Notes: generated by a model from the sequence alone, not told the origin. A stretch of 64,000 nucleotides of DNA from Rahnella ecdela (GCF_019049625.1 NZ_JAFMOY010000129.1:1-64000); one strand, 5' to 3'. Numbered from the stretch's first letter, positions 38,873 to 49,405 are shown. Program-made: numbers and translations.

Positions 38873-39502
38873 ATGAGTGCTACCGCGCTTGGAATGATTA
38901 TTTTCGCCTACCTCTGCGGCTCGATTTCCAGTGCGATTCTGGTCTGCCGGGTAGCCCGGTTACCGGATCCGCGCACAGCGGGCTCTGGCAACCCCGGTGC
39001 CACGAATGTGCTGCGCCTCGGTGGTCGTCTGGCGGCGGCGTCAGTTCTCATCTTCGATATCCTGAAAGGGATGCTGCCTGTCTGGCTGGCCTATCGCCTG
39101 AATATTCCGCCGATGTACCTTGGGCTGACCGCCATCGCGGCCTGTCTGGGCCATATCTATCCGGTATTCTTCCACTTCAAAGGCGGCAAAGGCGTTGCCA
39201 CGGCATTTGGCGCTATCGCCCCTATCGGCTGGGACTTAACCGGCCTGATGATGGGGACATGGCTGCTGACCGTACTGCTGAGCGGGTATTCTTCGCTGGG
39301 CGCGATTGTCAGCGCACTGATCGCACCTTTTTACGTCTGGTGGTTCAAACCTGAGTTCACCTTCCCGGTCGCCATGCTTTCCTGTCTGATATTGTTGCGT
39401 CATCACGATAATATTCAGCGTCTGTGGCGCGGTCAGGAAGGCAAAATCTGGGATAAGCTGAAGAAGAAACGCAAAGCGGCGAAAGAAGATAAAGCCGAAT
39501 AG
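38873..39502 (+). CDS. plsY: Glycerol-3-phosphate acyltransferase PlsY
   Basis: PlsY acylates glycerol-3-phosphate, forming lysophosphatidate at the membrane; PlsC, encoded at 12.6-13.3 kb, performs the next step. The ATG at 38873 ([21 protein letters not shown]) gives 209 residues (E. coli 205). The family's three cytoplasmic motifs are present: [17 protein letters not shown] (about 31-47; core GSGNPGATN), [10 protein letters not shown] (about 103-112) and [10 protein letters not shown] (about 182-191). About five membrane segments are seen and the C-terminus is strongly basic. Confidence 0.95.
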   Translation: MSATALGMIIFAYLCGSISSAILVCRVARLPDPRTAGSGNPGATNVLRLGGRLAAASVLIFDILKGMLPVWLAYRLNIPPMYLGLTAIAACLGHIYPVFFHFKGGKGVATAFGAIAPIGWDLTGLMMGTWLLTVLLSGYSSLGAIVSALIAPFYVWWFKPEFTFPVAMLSCLILLRHHDNIQRLWRGQEGKIWDKLKKKRKAAKEDKAE

Positions 39503-39526
39503 CAGATAAGCTCAGATTTCAACCAT

Positions 39527-39559
39527 AAAAAAAACGACCTCAAGCGGGTCGTTTTTTTA
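39527..39559. terminator. Bidirectional terminator between plsY and tsaD
   Basis: An AAAAACGACC/GGGTCGTTTTT inverted repeat ends the plsY transcript. It is 75 bases from the tsaD stop and could also serve that gene. Confidence 0.85.
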
Positions 39560-39633
39560 TGGCTTTTTTCAGCTCAGCATACTTAAGTATGTGAGCATTT
39601 CGGGTCGACGCAGCAACACAGCCGCAGCCCCGC

Positions 39634-40647
39634 TCAGACTGGCGGTAACTCAGCAAGAGGCCAGCGCGGACGTACGGTTACGCCGAGATCAGGCGTAGCG
39701 CCGGTTTTCAACCGCACCATACCCGCGTAGGCGATCATCGCACCATTATCGGTACAAAATTCAGGACGCGCGTAGAACACTTTACCACCGCGTTTGGTCA
39801 TCACGTCTTCAAGTTTGGCGCGTAATGTGCGGTTTGCACTGACGCCGCCGGCCATTACCAACTGTTTAAAACCGGTCTGATCCAGCGCGCGCTTGCATTT
39901 GATGGCGAGCGTATCAACTACGGCATCTTCAAAAGCACGGGCAATGTCAGCATGCGTCTGCGGGTCGCTGTCATTACCGCGAATAGTATTGGCTGCGAAG
40001 GTTTTGAGGCCGGAGAAGCTGAAATCCAGACCCGGACGGTCAGTCATCGGGCGCGGGAATGTAAAGCGACCGGCAACACCCTGAGCCGCCATTTTTGACA
40101 GCAGCGGGCCGCCCGGATAATCCAGCCCCAGAAGTTTAGCCGTTTTATCAAAGGCTTCACCGGCAGCGTCATCAATGGATTCGCCCAGCAATGTGTATTC
40201 GCCGATACCGGTAACGCTGATGAGTTGCGTGTGCCCGCCGGAAACCAGCAGCGCCACAAACGGGAAATCAGGTGGATTATCTTCAAGCATCGGTGCCAGC
40301 AGGTGGCCTTCCATATGATGAACAGGCACCGCAGGTACATCCCAGGCAAACGCCAGAGAACGGCCGATGGTTGCGCCGACCAGCAATGCGCCGACCAAAC
40401 CGGGACCGGCGGTATACGCCACGCCGTCGATATCCTGTGCGGTCAGTCCGGCTTCTTTCAGTGCGGCCTGAATCAAAGGGATTGTTTTACGTACATGGTC
40501 ACGTGAAGCCAGTTCAGGCACCACGCCGCCGTAATCTGCATGCAGTTTTACCTGACTATACAGTTGGTTGGCTAATAAACCGGCTTCGCTGTCATAAACT
40601 GCAATTCCGGTTTCATCGCAGGACGTTTCAATACCCAGTACTCGCAT
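39634..40647 (-). CDS. tsaD: tRNA N6-threonylcarbamoyladenosine synthase subunit TsaD
   Basis: TsaD transfers the threonylcarbamoyl group to A37 of ANN-decoding tRNAs, with TsaB and TsaE. The ATG at 40647 ([19 protein letters not shown]) gives 337 residues, the E. coli length. The ASKHA fold marks are ETSCDETG at the start, [16 protein letters not shown] (about 82-97), the metal-binding HHMEGH (about 110-115), [10 protein letters not shown] and, late, [13 protein letters not shown] (about 266-278). It is divergent from rpsU, as in E. coli. Confidence 0.96.
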   Translation of the reverse strand: MRVLGIETSCDETGIAVYDSEAGLLANQLYSQVKLHADYGGVVPELASRDHVRKTIPLIQAALKEAGLTAQDIDGVAYTAGPGLVGALLVGATIGRSLAFAWDVPAVPVHHMEGHLLAPMLEDNPPDFPFVALLVSGGHTQLISVTGIGEYTLLGESIDDAAGEAFDKTAKLLGLDYPGGPLLSKMAAQGVAGRFTFPRPMTDRPGLDFSFSGLKTFAANTIRGNDSDPQTHADIARAFEDAVVDTLAIKCKRALDQTGFKQLVMAGGVSANRTLRAKLEDVMTKRGGKVFYARPEFCTDNGAMIAYAGMVRLKTGATPDLGVTVRPRWPLAELPPV

Positions 40648-41179
<532 letters not shown>

Positions 41180-41251
41180 TCTTCGGGGGCAACCCCAAAT
41201 CGCGTGATTTGCAATATTAAGAACGCGCAGACTGCGTAGTAGCATACGAAG

Positions 41252-41291
41252 GCCGTGCTTTCCGAAAGGAATGCGCGGCTTGTTCTCGTTT
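41252..41291 (+). terminator. Attenuator-type hairpin between rpsU and dnaG
   Basis: GCCGTGCTTTCC pairs with GGAATGCGCGGC across a GAAA tetraloop, followed by TTGTTCTCGTTT. The stem is strong but the T-run is interrupted, as expected for a leaky terminator. In E. coli a terminator here keeps dnaG expression far below rpsU. Confidence 0.7.
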
Positions 41292-41314
41292 ATAGGCTAG
41301 TGAGTAAGGGGCTT

Positions 41315-43063
41315 ATGGCTGGGAGAATTCCGCGCGTATTTATCAATGACTTGCTGGCTCGCATCGATATCGTAGATTTGATCGACGCTCGGGTAAAGCT
41401 CAAGAAACAGGGTAAAAATTATCACGCGTGCTGCCCTTTCCACCATGAGAAAACACCCTCATTTACCGTAAATGGCGATAAGCAGTTTTATCACTGTTTC
41501 GGCTGTGGTGCCCACGGCAATGCCGTCGATTTCCTGATGAACTATGACAGACTTGAGTTTGTCGAAAGCATAGAGGAACTGGCGACAATGCAGGGTTTGG
41601 AAGTGCCGTACGAAGCAGGCACCGGTCCGAGCCAGATGGAGCGTCATCAGCGTCAAAGCCTCTACCAGTTGATGGCACCGCTTAGCGAGTTCTATCAGCA
41701 ATCACTTAAACAGCCTGCAGGTGCCCCCGCACGGGAATACCTTGCCCGGCGCGGTTTGAGTGAAGACGTCATCAGTCACTTCGCTATTGGTTTCGCCCCA
41801 CCGGGTTGGGACAACGCGTTAAAGCGTTTCGGCAAAAATGCCGATGATAAAGCGTCTCTGATTGACGCCGGTATGTTGGTCACCAATGACAATGGCCGCA
41901 GCTATGATCGTTTCCGCGAACGGGTGATGTTCCCTATTCGTGATAAACGTGGCCGCGTGATTGCCTTTGGCGGCAGGGTTTTGGGGGACGGTACGCCTAA
42001 ATACCTCAACTCACCGGAAACCGAAATTTTCCATAAAGGCCGCCAGTTGTATGGCCTGTATGAAGCACAGTTAAAACACCCGACACCGGCGCGTTTACTG
42101 GTCGTTGAAGGGTATATGGATGTCGTCGCACTGGCGCAGTTCGGCATTGATTACGCCGTTGCCTCATTGGGGACCTCCACGACCGCTGACCATATTCAGC
42201 TGATGTTCCGCAGCACCGATAACGTCGTTTGTTGTTATGACGGCGACCGGGCGGGACGTGAAGCCGCGTGGCGCGCGCTGGAAACAGCGCTGCCCTATCT
42301 CAATGATGGCCGTCAGCTGCGTTTTATGTTTTTACCCGACGGCGAAGATCCGGACACGCTGGTACGTAAAGAAGGCAAAGAAGCGTTCGAACAACGAATG
42401 GAGCAGGCGATGCCGCTATCCACTTTCCTGTTTGATTCGCTGATGCCGCAGGTTGATTTGAGCAGCCCTGACGGGCGCACCAAATTGAGCATGCTGGCAT
42501 TGCCGCTGATCCGCCAGGTACCCGGTGAAACGTTACGGATGTATTTGCGTCAGCAGCTAGGGAATAAGCTCGGGATTTTGGATGACAGCCAGCTGGAAAA
42601 GCTGATGCCTAAACAGGCAGAAAGTAGCAATGTCTATCAGGCGCCCCAGCTAAAACGCACAACCATGCGTATACTTATAGGGTTACTGGTACAAAATCCA
42701 CAACTGGCTACACTTATACCCTCGCTGCAAGGATTGGAGCAAGCGAAGCAGCCAGGATTGGATCTGTTCAGCGAGTTAGTAACCACTTGCTTAGCCCAGC
42801 CGGGGCTGACGACAGGCCAGTTACTGGAACTTTATCGCGATAATAAGTTCTACCAACAACTTGAAACTCTGGCGACATGGAACCACATGATCGTAGAGGA
42901 CATGGTCGAAGAGGAATTTCGTGCCACGTTAGCCAGCCTGTATGACTCGATTTTAGAGCAACGGCTTGAAACCTTGATTGCAAAAGCCAGGACGCACGGC
43001 CTGAGTTCAGAGGAACGAACCGAAGTCAGTTCCCTGAATCAGGTATTAGCGAGAAAGAATTAA
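41315..43063 (+). CDS. dnaG: DNA primase DnaG
   Basis: DnaG makes the RNA primers for replication. The ATG at 41315 (MAGRIPRVFINDLLARIDIVD) gives 582 residues (E. coli 581). Order: zinc-binding domain, with CCPFHHEKTPSFTVN and FHCFGCGAHGNAVDF-type CHC2 ligands (about 40-70); the RNA polymerase core/TOPRIM domain (about 110-430), with FPIRDKRGRVIAFGGRVLG, VVEGYMDVVALAQFG and CCYDGDRAGREAAWRA; and a C-terminal DnaB-binding helical domain from about 435. The last domain differs more from E. coli, as usual. The start has a weak Shine-Dalgarno, consistent with low expression. Confidence 0.97.
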   Translation: MAGRIPRVFINDLLARIDIVDLIDARVKLKKQGKNYHACCPFHHEKTPSFTVNGDKQFYHCFGCGAHGNAVDFLMNYDRLEFVESIEELATMQGLEVPYEAGTGPSQMERHQRQSLYQLMAPLSEFYQQSLKQPAGAPAREYLARRGLSEDVISHFAIGFAPPGWDNALKRFGKNADDKASLIDAGMLVTNDNGRSYDRFRERVMFPIRDKRGRVIAFGGRVLGDGTPKYLNSPETEIFHKGRQLYGLYEAQLKHPTPARLLVVEGYMDVVALAQFGIDYAVASLGTSTTADHIQLMFRSTDNVVCCYDGDRAGREAAWRALETALPYLNDGRQLRFMFLPDGEDPDTLVRKEGKEAFEQRMEQAMPLSTFLFDSLMPQVDLSSPDGRTKLSMLALPLIRQVPGETLRMYLRQQLGNKLGILDDSQLEKLMPKQAESSNVYQAPQLKRTTMRILIGLLVQNPQLATLIPSLQGLEQAKQPGLDLFSELVTTCLAQPGLTTGQLLELYRDNKFYQQLETLATWNHMIVEDMVEEEFRATLASLYDSILEQRLETLIAKARTHGLSSEERTEVSSLNQVLARKN

Positions 43064-43267
43064 CAAAAACATATACATATACATATAAAGGTAAGGCTTC
43101 AGGCGTTACCACAGAAAACACGGCTTAAGTGCCGATATAAAGCGGGGCACGGCCCTGCGCAGAGCCGCCCTGGTGGGCCGCGGCACAATAAACGCCCCTA
43201 ACGTTATTGTTGGCGATGTTACCCGACCGACACCAACCCAAATACTCTGAAGTGTGGATACCGTCTT
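43064..43267 (+). other. dnaG-rpoD intercistronic spacer
   Basis: This spacer holds three copies of a CATATA unit at 43070-43087 and a G+C-rich foldable segment at about 43131-43187. In E. coli the corresponding spacer is where the operon mRNA is cut, lowering dnaG message relative to rpoD. No ORF is present. Confidence 0.4.
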
Positions 43268-45106
43268 ATGGAGCAAAACCCGCAGTCACAGCTTAAGCTA
43301 CTTGTCACCCGTGGTAAGGAGCAAGGCTATCTGACCTATGCTGAGGTCAATGACCATCTGCCGGAAGATATCGTCGATTCCGACCAGATCGAAGACATCA
43401 TCCAGATGATTAACGACATGGGCATCCAGGTACTTGAAGAAGCTCCGGACGCCGATGATTTAATGCTGGCCGAAAACCGCCCTGATACCGACGAAGACGC
43501 TGCAGAAGCGGCGGCGCAGGTACTTTCCAGCGTTGAATCTGAAATTGGCCGTACCACCGACCCTGTGCGTATGTACATGCGCGAAATGGGTACCGTTGAG
43601 TTGCTGACCCGTGAAGGCGAAATCGACATCGCCAAACGTATCGAAGACGGTATCAATCAGGTTCAGTGTTCCGTTGCTGAATATCCTGAAGCTATCACTT
43701 ATTTGTTAGAGCAATATGACCGTGTGGAAGCAGGCGAAGTTCGTCTGTCTGACCTTATCACCGGTTTTGTTGACCCGAACGCTGAAGAAGAAATCGCACC
43801 AACTGCGACTCACGTGGGTTCTGAACTGACCACGGAAGAGCAGAATGATGATAACGAAGACGAAGATGAAGACGACGACGCTGAAGACGACAACAGCATC
43901 GACCCTGAACTGGCTCGCCAGAAGTTCACAGAACTGCGTGAACAGCATGAAGCGACGCGTCTGGTCATCAAGAAAAACGGCCGTAGCCACAAGAGCGCAG
44001 CAGAAGAAATCCTGAAGCTGTCCGATGTGTTCAAACAGTTCCGTTTAGTGCCAAAACAGTTCGATTTCCTGGTTAACAGCATGCGTTCCATGATGGATCG
44101 CGTCCGTACTCAGGAACGTCTGATCATGAAAGTGTGCGTTGAACAGTGTAAAATGCCGAAGAAAAACTTTGTCAATCTGTTCGCCGGTAACGAAACCAGC
44201 GATACCTGGTTTGATGCGGCTCTGGCAATGGGTAAACCGTGGTCTGAGAAGCTGAAAGAAGTCACCGAAGACGTGCAGCGCGGCCTGATGAAACTGCGTC
44301 AGATCGAAGAAGAAACTGGCCTGACTATCGAACAGGTTAAAGATATCAACCGTCGCATGTCGATCGGCGAAGCGAAAGCCCGTCGCGCGAAGAAAGAGAT
44401 GGTTGAAGCAAACTTACGTTTGGTTATTTCTATCGCGAAGAAATACACCAACCGTGGTCTGCAGTTCCTTGACCTGATCCAGGAAGGTAACATCGGCCTG
44501 ATGAAAGCCGTTGATAAGTTTGAATATCGCCGTGGTTATAAGTTCTCAACTTATGCGACCTGGTGGATCCGTCAGGCTATCACCCGCTCCATCGCCGACC
44601 AGGCGCGTACCATCCGTATCCCGGTGCATATGATTGAGACTATCAACAAACTCAACCGTATTTCCCGTCAGATGCTGCAGGAAATGGGCCGTGAGCCGAC
44701 GCCGGAAGAACTGGCTGAGCGTATGCTGATGCCGGAAGACAAAATCCGTAAAGTGCTGAAAATTGCTAAAGAGCCAATCTCAATGGAAACGCCAATCGGC
44801 GACGATGAAGATTCGCATCTGGGTGATTTCATCGAGGATACAACCCTTGAGCTGCCACTGGATTCTGCAACGTCTGAAAGCCTGCGTTCTGCAACGCATG
44901 ACGTTCTGGCTGGCCTGACCGCACGTGAAGCGAAAGTTCTGCGTATGCGTTTCGGTATCGATATGAACACTGACCACACTCTGGAAGAAGTGGGCAAGCA
45001 GTTCGACGTGACCCGTGAACGTATCCGTCAGATCGAAGCGAAAGCGTTGCGTAAACTGCGCCACCCAAGCCGCTCCGAAGTGTTGCGCAGCTTCCTGGAC
45101 GATTAA
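43268..45106 (+). CDS. rpoD: RNA polymerase primary sigma factor RpoD (sigma-70)
   Basis: RpoD directs RNA polymerase to housekeeping promoters. The 612-residue length matches E. coli (613). Region 1.1 is N-terminal ([20 protein letters not shown]); region 1.2 has [16 protein letters not shown] (about 96-111); a very acidic non-conserved insert lies near 185-215 ([15 protein letters not shown]). Region 2 has [27 protein letters not shown] near 383-409 (core [18 protein letters not shown]) and the -10-binding [15 protein letters not shown]. Region 4.2 has [23 protein letters not shown] near 572-594 (core [18 protein letters not shown]). It ends the rpsU-dnaG-rpoD operon. Confidence 0.99.
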   Translation: MEQNPQSQLKLLVTRGKEQGYLTYAEVNDHLPEDIVDSDQIEDIIQMINDMGIQVLEEAPDADDLMLAENRPDTDEDAAEAAAQVLSSVESEIGRTTDPVRMYMREMGTVELLTREGEIDIAKRIEDGINQVQCSVAEYPEAITYLLEQYDRVEAGEVRLSDLITGFVDPNAEEEIAPTATHVGSELTTEEQNDDNEDEDEDDDAEDDNSIDPELARQKFTELREQHEATRLVIKKNGRSHKSAAEEILKLSDVFKQFRLVPKQFDFLVNSMRSMMDRVRTQERLIMKVCVEQCKMPKKNFVNLFAGNETSDTWFDAALAMGKPWSEKLKEVTEDVQRGLMKLRQIEEETGLTIEQVKDINRRMSIGEAKARRAKKEMVEANLRLVISIAKKYTNRGLQFLDLIQEGNIGLMKAVDKFEYRRGYKFSTYATWWIRQAITRSIADQARTIRIPVHMIETINKLNRISRQMLQEMGREPTPEELAERMLMPEDKIRKVLKIAKEPISMETPIGDDEDSHLGDFIEDTTLELPLDSATSESLRSATHDVLAGLTAREAKVLRMRFGIDMNTDHTLEEVGKQFDVTRERIRQIEAKALRKLRHPSRSEVLRSFLDD

Positions 45107-45129
45107 TCGTCCTCAGGCTGTCAGCCAAT

Positions 45130-45170
45130 AAAAAGCCCCGCCCTTCTCTGGAAGTGGCGGGGCTTTTTAT
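45130..45170. terminator. rpoD operon terminator
   Basis: A GCCCCGCC/GGCGGGGC stem with A-run before and T-run after ends the operon; it can also serve mug from the other side. Confidence 0.92.
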
Positions 45171-45187
45171 TCTGCTGAATTAACATT

Positions 45188-45685
45188 TCAGGAATGCAGC
45201 GAATCATAGAGTTCACGATACGCTGCAACCAGTTCTTCCAGGGTCGCACGGTTTAACCCGCTGGGATTCGGCAACACCCAAATATGCGTCTCACCGATTT
45301 TGAGCGCCTGACGCCCCCAGTTCACCTTGCTGATACCAAACGCTTTGCTGAATGCCTGCTTGCCCAAAATCGCTAACGCACGCGGCTGATAGCACAGGAT
45401 TTTCTCTTTTAAAACCCCACCGCCATCGCGTAACTCATCACGCATCAGCTCACTGGCTGCTACCGTCGGGCGGGCGACAAGCGCCGTGATACCGCAGCCG
45501 AAATCCTTGAGTTGCTGCCACTCCTGTGGCGCTAACTGACGCCCGGTAAAACCCGCCTGATGGATAACTTTCCAGAAACGATTACTGCCATTAGCAAAAG
45601 GGTAACCTTTGTGGGCAGACGAGAGACCAGGATTGATGCCGCAGAACACGACCTGAAGATCCTCTTCAAGGATATCTGAAATCAT
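45188..45685 (-). CDS. mug: Mismatch-specific uracil/thymine-DNA glycosylase Mug
   Basis: Mug removes uracil, ethenocytosine and mismatched thymine from DNA. The ATG at 45685 ([20 protein letters not shown]) gives 165 residues (E. coli 168); the frame is open upstream without conserved sequence. The active-site motif is CGINPGLSS (about residues 14-22) and the DNA-intercalation motif is PNPSGLNRA (about 137-145). It lies between rpoD and tRNA-Ile2, as in E. coli. Confidence 0.95.
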   Translation of the reverse strand: MISDILEEDLQVVFCGINPGLSSAHKGYPFANGSNRFWKVIHQAGFTGRQLAPQEWQQLKDFGCGITALVARPTVAASELMRDELRDGGGVLKEKILCYQPRALAILGKQAFSKAFGISKVNWGRQALKIGETHIWVLPNPSGLNRATLEELVAAYRELYDSLHS

Positions 45686-45811
45686 AATGTTTTCCTGAGA
45701 CGTATTTGTTCGAGTTATCAGTAAAAAAGTCTGCGAACACAACATGCTAGAACTGTGCACAAAACGCGCATACAAACCGAACACATATAGACCTGTATGC
45801 AAGGTTTACCG

Positions 45812-45817
45812 TATAAT
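45812..45817 (+). promoter_or_regulatory. -10 element of the ileX promoter
   Basis: A perfect TATAAT lies eleven bases before the mature tRNA 5' end. No strong -35 is visible. A G+C-rich CCCGC follows, reminiscent of the discriminator of stringently controlled stable-RNA promoters. Confidence 0.6.
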
Positions 45818-45827
45818 CCCGCACCTT

Positions 45828-45904
45828 GGCCCTTTAGCTCAGTTGGTTAGAGCACGCGACTCATAATCGCTTGGTCGCTGGTTCAAGTCCAGCAAGGGCC
45901 ACCA
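45828..45904 (+). tRNA. ileX: tRNA-Ile2 (anticodon CAU, read as lysidine-modified)
   Basis: A 77-base cloverleaf with an encoded CCA is visible. The acceptor stem pairs GGCCCTT with AAGGGCC, the D-loop has AGCTCAGTTGGTTAGAGC, the anticodon loop is CTCATAA, and the T-arm is GCTGGTTCAAGTCCAGC. The CAU anticodon alone would suggest methionine, but sequence and position beside mug match E. coli ileX. Its anticodon C would be converted to lysidine by TilS to read AUA codons. Confidence 0.93.
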
Positions 45905-45930
45905 AATTTTAGCTTCAGATACAAACGATT

Positions 45931-45959
45931 AAGCCACTTCGCAAGAAGTGGCTTTTTTG
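45931..45959 (+). terminator. Terminator after tRNA-Ile2
   Basis: A GCCACTT/AAGTGGC stem with a six-base loop and six T residues lies 26 bases after the tRNA. Confidence 0.92.
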
Positions 45960-46033
45960 TTGGCAAAACCAGAATGGCGATAAAGTGGCGATGGCGAAAT
46001 CCGCCAGACAGGTGACCGCACTGCGAATGGGGG

Positions 46034-46065
46034 AAATCCTCTGCGGCGGAAACCACAGAGGATTT
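46034..46065 (-). terminator. Possible alkylsulfatase terminator hairpin
   Basis: A perfect ten-base inverted repeat AAATCCTCTG/CAGAGGATTT with a twelve-base loop lies just after the alkylsulfatase stop. It lacks a true T-run on the minus strand, so it may stabilise the message rather than terminate it. Confidence 0.45.
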
Positions 46066-46068
46066 TGT

Positions 46069-48048
46069 TTATGGTGTAACGATATTGAACCAGAATTCAA
46101 ACTTATCCATGTACCCCAGCATTTCATCCAGTTTTGCACCGTTGCCGGTCACTTTCACGTCGCCTTTATCTTCAGCTTGTTTCAGTGTTTCTTCTTTCAG
46201 GATGATTTTATTGAGGGTATCGCGGTTCAGGACAATAGTTGCGTCAGCATCTTTTGCCTCTGCGTCAGCAGTATGATTCAGGACACCGTTTTCCAGCTCC
46301 AGTTTGTACTTGCCGCCGTCACTGCCCAAATCAACGTTAAACACGGCTTTAGCGTTGGCGGCTTTTTCGCCATTGATATGTACGCCCAGATAGTCGAAGA
46401 ACATTTCCGGGGACATCGCTTTTACCGTATCCGGACTTGCCGTATTCGGCGTTGGCAATTTCTGTACACCATTACGCAATTCCTGCGCACCGGTCAGATA
46501 GAAGTTGCGCCATGGTCCTGATTCGGCCTGATAACCCAGCTGCTCGAGGGCATCAGCTTCGAGATTACGGGCTGCCTCATTCTTCGGATCTGCAAAGACC
46601 ACTTTACTCACGACCTGAGCAACCCAGCGGTAATTCCCCTGATCGTAATCCTCTTTGGCTTTTTTCAGGATGTTATCCGCACCGCCCATGTAATCGACAA
46701 ATTTCTTCGCCGCTTCTTCAGGTGGCAGTTCATCCAGTGTTGCAGGGTTGCCGTCAAACCAGCCGAGATAAAGTACGTAGGTTGCTTTAACGTCATGACT
46801 CACAGAACCGTAATAACCACGGCTCGCCCATGTTTTAGCCAGACCGTCAGGGAGTTTAAAGTTCGCCGCAATTTCATCACGCGTCAGGCCGGTGTTCGCC
46901 AGGCGTAGTGTCTGATCGTTGATGTAACGGTACATGTCTCGCTGGCTTTTCATCAGATTAACGACGTTATCTTTGCCCCACGTTGGCCAGTGGTGCTGTG
47001 CCATGATGATTTCTGCTTTGTCACCCCAGCGGTTAATTGCATCGTTAATGTATTTTGACCATGCCAGCGGATCACGAATTTTGGCGCCACGTAACGAGTA
47101 CGTGTTATGCAGGGTATGCGTGATATCTTCTGCCGCTTCGATGAGTTTTTTCTCTTCGATATACCACAACATTTCGGAAGGGGCTTCAGAACCCGGTGCC
47201 ATCATGAAATCGTACGTCAGGCCATCAATCGTTTCTTTCTGACCGGTTTTCGTGATGTAGTTGGTCGGCGCGATTAATGTCACTGTACCCGCTGATGTGG
47301 TGGTACCCAGTCCCGCGCCTACCTGGCCTTTCGCGTCCGGCTTCAGCAGATTCCCGTACATGTAACTGGCACGGCGGCTCATGACATTCCCCGCCATGAT
47401 ATTCTCAGATACCGCTTCATCCATGAATCCGGCAGGCGCATAAATTTTAACCTTACCGGATTTCACATCTGCTTCGTCAACCACACCACGCACGCCTCCA
47501 TAATGGTCAACGTGACTGTGGGTATAAATTACCGCGACAACAGGTTTTTTTCCGCGATTCTTATAGTACAAATCCATGCCCACTTTAGCGGTTTCAGCCG
47601 ACACTAAAGGGTCAACCACCGTAACGCCTTCTTTACCCTCGATAATAGTCATGTTGGACAGATCAAGGTTGCGGATCTGATAAACTCCGTCGGTCACCTC
47701 AAACAATCCGCTGATATTGATTAACTGCGACTGCCGCCAGAGGCTTGGGTTAACGCTGTCAGGTGCCTTATCGCCTTCTTTGATAAAGGAATATTTTTGC
47801 GGATCCCAGACGACATTCCCCTGTTCACCTTTGATAACATCTGCCGGTATAGGGGCAATAAACCCTTTATGGGCGTTGGTAAAATCGGTGTTATCAGAGA
47901 AAGGAAGCTGATTATAAAGCGCATCATTGGCTTGTTTGGTCGCCGCAGTCGCATCCTTTGGGGCTTCCTGGGCAAAGAGCGGCGTGAGCGTAGTGGATGA
48001 AAGTAACCCGGCCAAAGCAAGGCTTTTGACTATCAATTTAAGTTTCAT
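46069..48048 (-). CDS. Secreted linear alkylsulfatase (SdsA1/YjcS family)
   Basis: Family members hydrolyse primary alkyl sulfates such as dodecyl sulfate, releasing sulfate and the alcohol. The 659 residues (E. coli YjcS about 661) begin with a Sec signal peptide cleaved near LFAQ (about 26). The metallo-beta-lactamase domain carries the two-zinc motif YTHSHVDHYGGVRG near 176-189, with further ligands in AAEDITHTLHN (about 308-318) and QHHWPTWG. An alkyl-sulfatase dimerisation domain (about 380-520) and a C-terminal SCP2-like domain (about 530-659), thought to bind lipophilic substrate, follow. It would act in the periplasm. A GAGG lies seven bases before the ATG. Sulfate acquisition or detergent tolerance is inferred. 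Confidence 0.9.
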   Translation of the reverse strand: MKLKLIVKSLALAGLLSSTTLTPLFAQEAPKDATAATKQANDALYNQLPFSDNTDFTNAHKGFIAPIPADVIKGEQGNVVWDPQKYSFIKEGDKAPDSVNPSLWRQSQLINISGLFEVTDGVYQIRNLDLSNMTIIEGKEGVTVVDPLVSAETAKVGMDLYYKNRGKKPVVAVIYTHSHVDHYGGVRGVVDEADVKSGKVKIYAPAGFMDEAVSENIMAGNVMSRRASYMYGNLLKPDAKGQVGAGLGTTTSAGTVTLIAPTNYITKTGQKETIDGLTYDFMMAPGSEAPSEMLWYIEEKKLIEAAEDITHTLHNTYSLRGAKIRDPLAWSKYINDAINRWGDKAEIIMAQHHWPTWGKDNVVNLMKSQRDMYRYINDQTLRLANTGLTRDEIAANFKLPDGLAKTWASRGYYGSVSHDVKATYVLYLGWFDGNPATLDELPPEEAAKKFVDYMGGADNILKKAKEDYDQGNYRWVAQVVSKVVFADPKNEAARNLEADALEQLGYQAESGPWRNFYLTGAQELRNGVQKLPTPNTASPDTVKAMSPEMFFDYLGVHINGEKAANAKAVFNVDLGSDGGKYKLELENGVLNHTADAEAKDADATIVLNRDTLNKIILKEETLKQAEDKGDVKVTGNGAKLDEMLGYMDKFEFWFNIVTP

Positions 48049-48436
48049 TCCTTATCCTCAAAAAGTAATCATCCCCATACGGGGCTTGTGCATTAATCCG
48101 CACGCGATATACCTCACGCTGGGTATAACGATTGCGGACTAATTTTTTGTGATACGTTTTAAGAATAAGCGGGAAGTTACATTTCGCAATGTTTCCATAT
48201 GGGGAATACACAAATAACGGGATGCAAACACTTTTTATACAGTTTAAAGACGTGAATTATCTTTAAACATTTTCTGTTGCAGCGTCCTGCTCTGCGAATC
48301 AAATCGACTTTCCTGATGCAGGTCTCCCGCCTTAACCAGGTTTTTACGCAAGTTAAACCCCACCGGTCATTGACCCTGCCCACCCTGCATATAATAATGA
48401 TTATTATTAACATTAATAAATTTAGGAACAGATCCA
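48049..48436. other. Intergenic region between the alkylsulfatase gene and fepB
   Basis: This 388-base stretch separates two divergent genes. It holds the Fur-like site of fepB near its right end. The left part should carry the sulfatase promoter, but no clear operator is visible, and no other gene is supported. Confidence 0.45.
48391..48409 (+). promoter_or_regulatory. Putative Fur box upstream of fepB
   Basis: ATAATAATGATTATTATTA is a near-perfect palindrome with the NAT-triplet pattern of Fur sites. It ends 27 bases before the fepB ATG and overlaps the likely promoter, so iron should repress fepBDGC. Confidence 0.75.
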
Positions 48437-49405
48437 ATGGCAGGGACGGGTTTTCGCGTTTTTTCAGGGACAGTTGCGCTGCTTTTATCACTGGTGTTCG
48501 CCAGTCATGCTTTCGCTGAAGGCTGGCCACGGAAAGTTATCACTTCGCATGGCACTGTCACCTTAGAACACATGCCGCAGCGCATTGTGTCCACCAGCGT
48601 GACAGTCACCGGCACATTACTGGCAATCAACGCGCCAGTGGTGGCAAGCGGTGCGACGGCACCCAATAGCCGGATTGCGGACTCTCAGGGCTTTTTTCGC
48701 CAGTGGGGTGATGTCGCGAAACAGCGCGGCGTGCAGCGGCTTTATATTGGAGAACCCAATGCCGAAGCTATTGCCGGACAGGCGCCTGATTTAATCATTA
48801 TCGCTGCCACCGGCGGAGATTCAGCCCTGAAACTTTATGACCAGCTTTCCGCGATTGCGCCGGTGATGGTGGTCAGTTACGACGATAAAAGCTGGCAGGA
48901 ACTCGCCACCGAACTGGGTCAGGCGACGGGCAAAGAAGCCGATGCCGCCCGCGTCATTACTCAGTTTTCCGCCCGGGAGACCAGCCTGAAAAGCGCGTTA
49001 GATCTGCCGCCACAGCCAGTTTCCGCACTGGTCTTCAGCACAGATGGCAAAAGTGCCAATCTCTGGACTGCCGTTTCGCCGCAGGGAAAACTTCTTGAGC
49101 AGTTAGGATTTACCCTCGCCCAGGTTCCGCCGGATTTTGCCGCCAGTTACAGCCAGGGCAAGCGCCATGACATCATCCAGCTTGCCGGTGAGAAAATGCC
49201 TGAAGCGATGAATGGCCAGACTCTGCTGCTGTTTTCCGCCCACCAGGCGGATACGCAACGCCTGCTGACCAATTCTTTTCTGGCGCAATTGCCTGCGGTG
49301 CAGAGTCAGAGGGTTTACGCGATGGGCGACGACACGTTCCGTCTCGACTATTACAGCGCCAGTAATATGCTGGATCAGCTTGAAAAACTGTTCGTTACAC
49401 ACTGA
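48437..49405 (+). CDS. fepB: Ferric-enterobactin periplasmic binding protein FepB
   Basis: FepB carries ferric enterobactin from the outer-membrane receptor to the FepDGC importer. The 322 residues (E. coli 318) start with a signal peptide cleaved near [12 protein letters not shown]. The class III binding fold is seen in [27 protein letters not shown]-type (core [16 protein letters not shown] near 40-55), [14 protein letters not shown] near 88-101 and [22 protein letters not shown] near 110-131. AGGA lies eight bases before the ATG. Its stop overlaps the fepD start (TGATG). In E. coli fepB stands apart from fepDGC; here it leads that operon. Confidence 0.92.
   Translation: MAGTGFRVFSGTVALLLSLVFASHAFAEGWPRKVITSHGTVTLEHMPQRIVSTSVTVTGTLLAINAPVVASGATAPNSRIADSQGFFRQWGDVAKQRGVQRLYIGEPNAEAIAGQAPDLIIIAATGGDSALKLYDQLSAIAPVMVVSYDDKSWQELATELGQATGKEADAARVITQFSARETSLKSALDLPPQPVSALVFSTDGKSANLWTAVSPQGKLLEQLGFTLAQVPPDFAASYSQGKRHDIIQLAGEKMPEAMNGQTLLLFSAHQADTQRLLTNSFLAQLPAVQSQRVYAMGDDTFRLDYYSASNMLDQLEKLFVTH

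Noticed and set aside
43843-43903. Tandem acidic repeat in rpoD as a possible insertion
   Set aside because: The Asp/Glu-rich stretch is the normal non-conserved acidic segment of primary sigma factors in this group.
46034-46065. Canonical Rho-independent terminator after the alkylsulfatase
   Set aside because: The stem is perfect, but there is no T-run on the minus strand; it is listed only as a possible hairpin.
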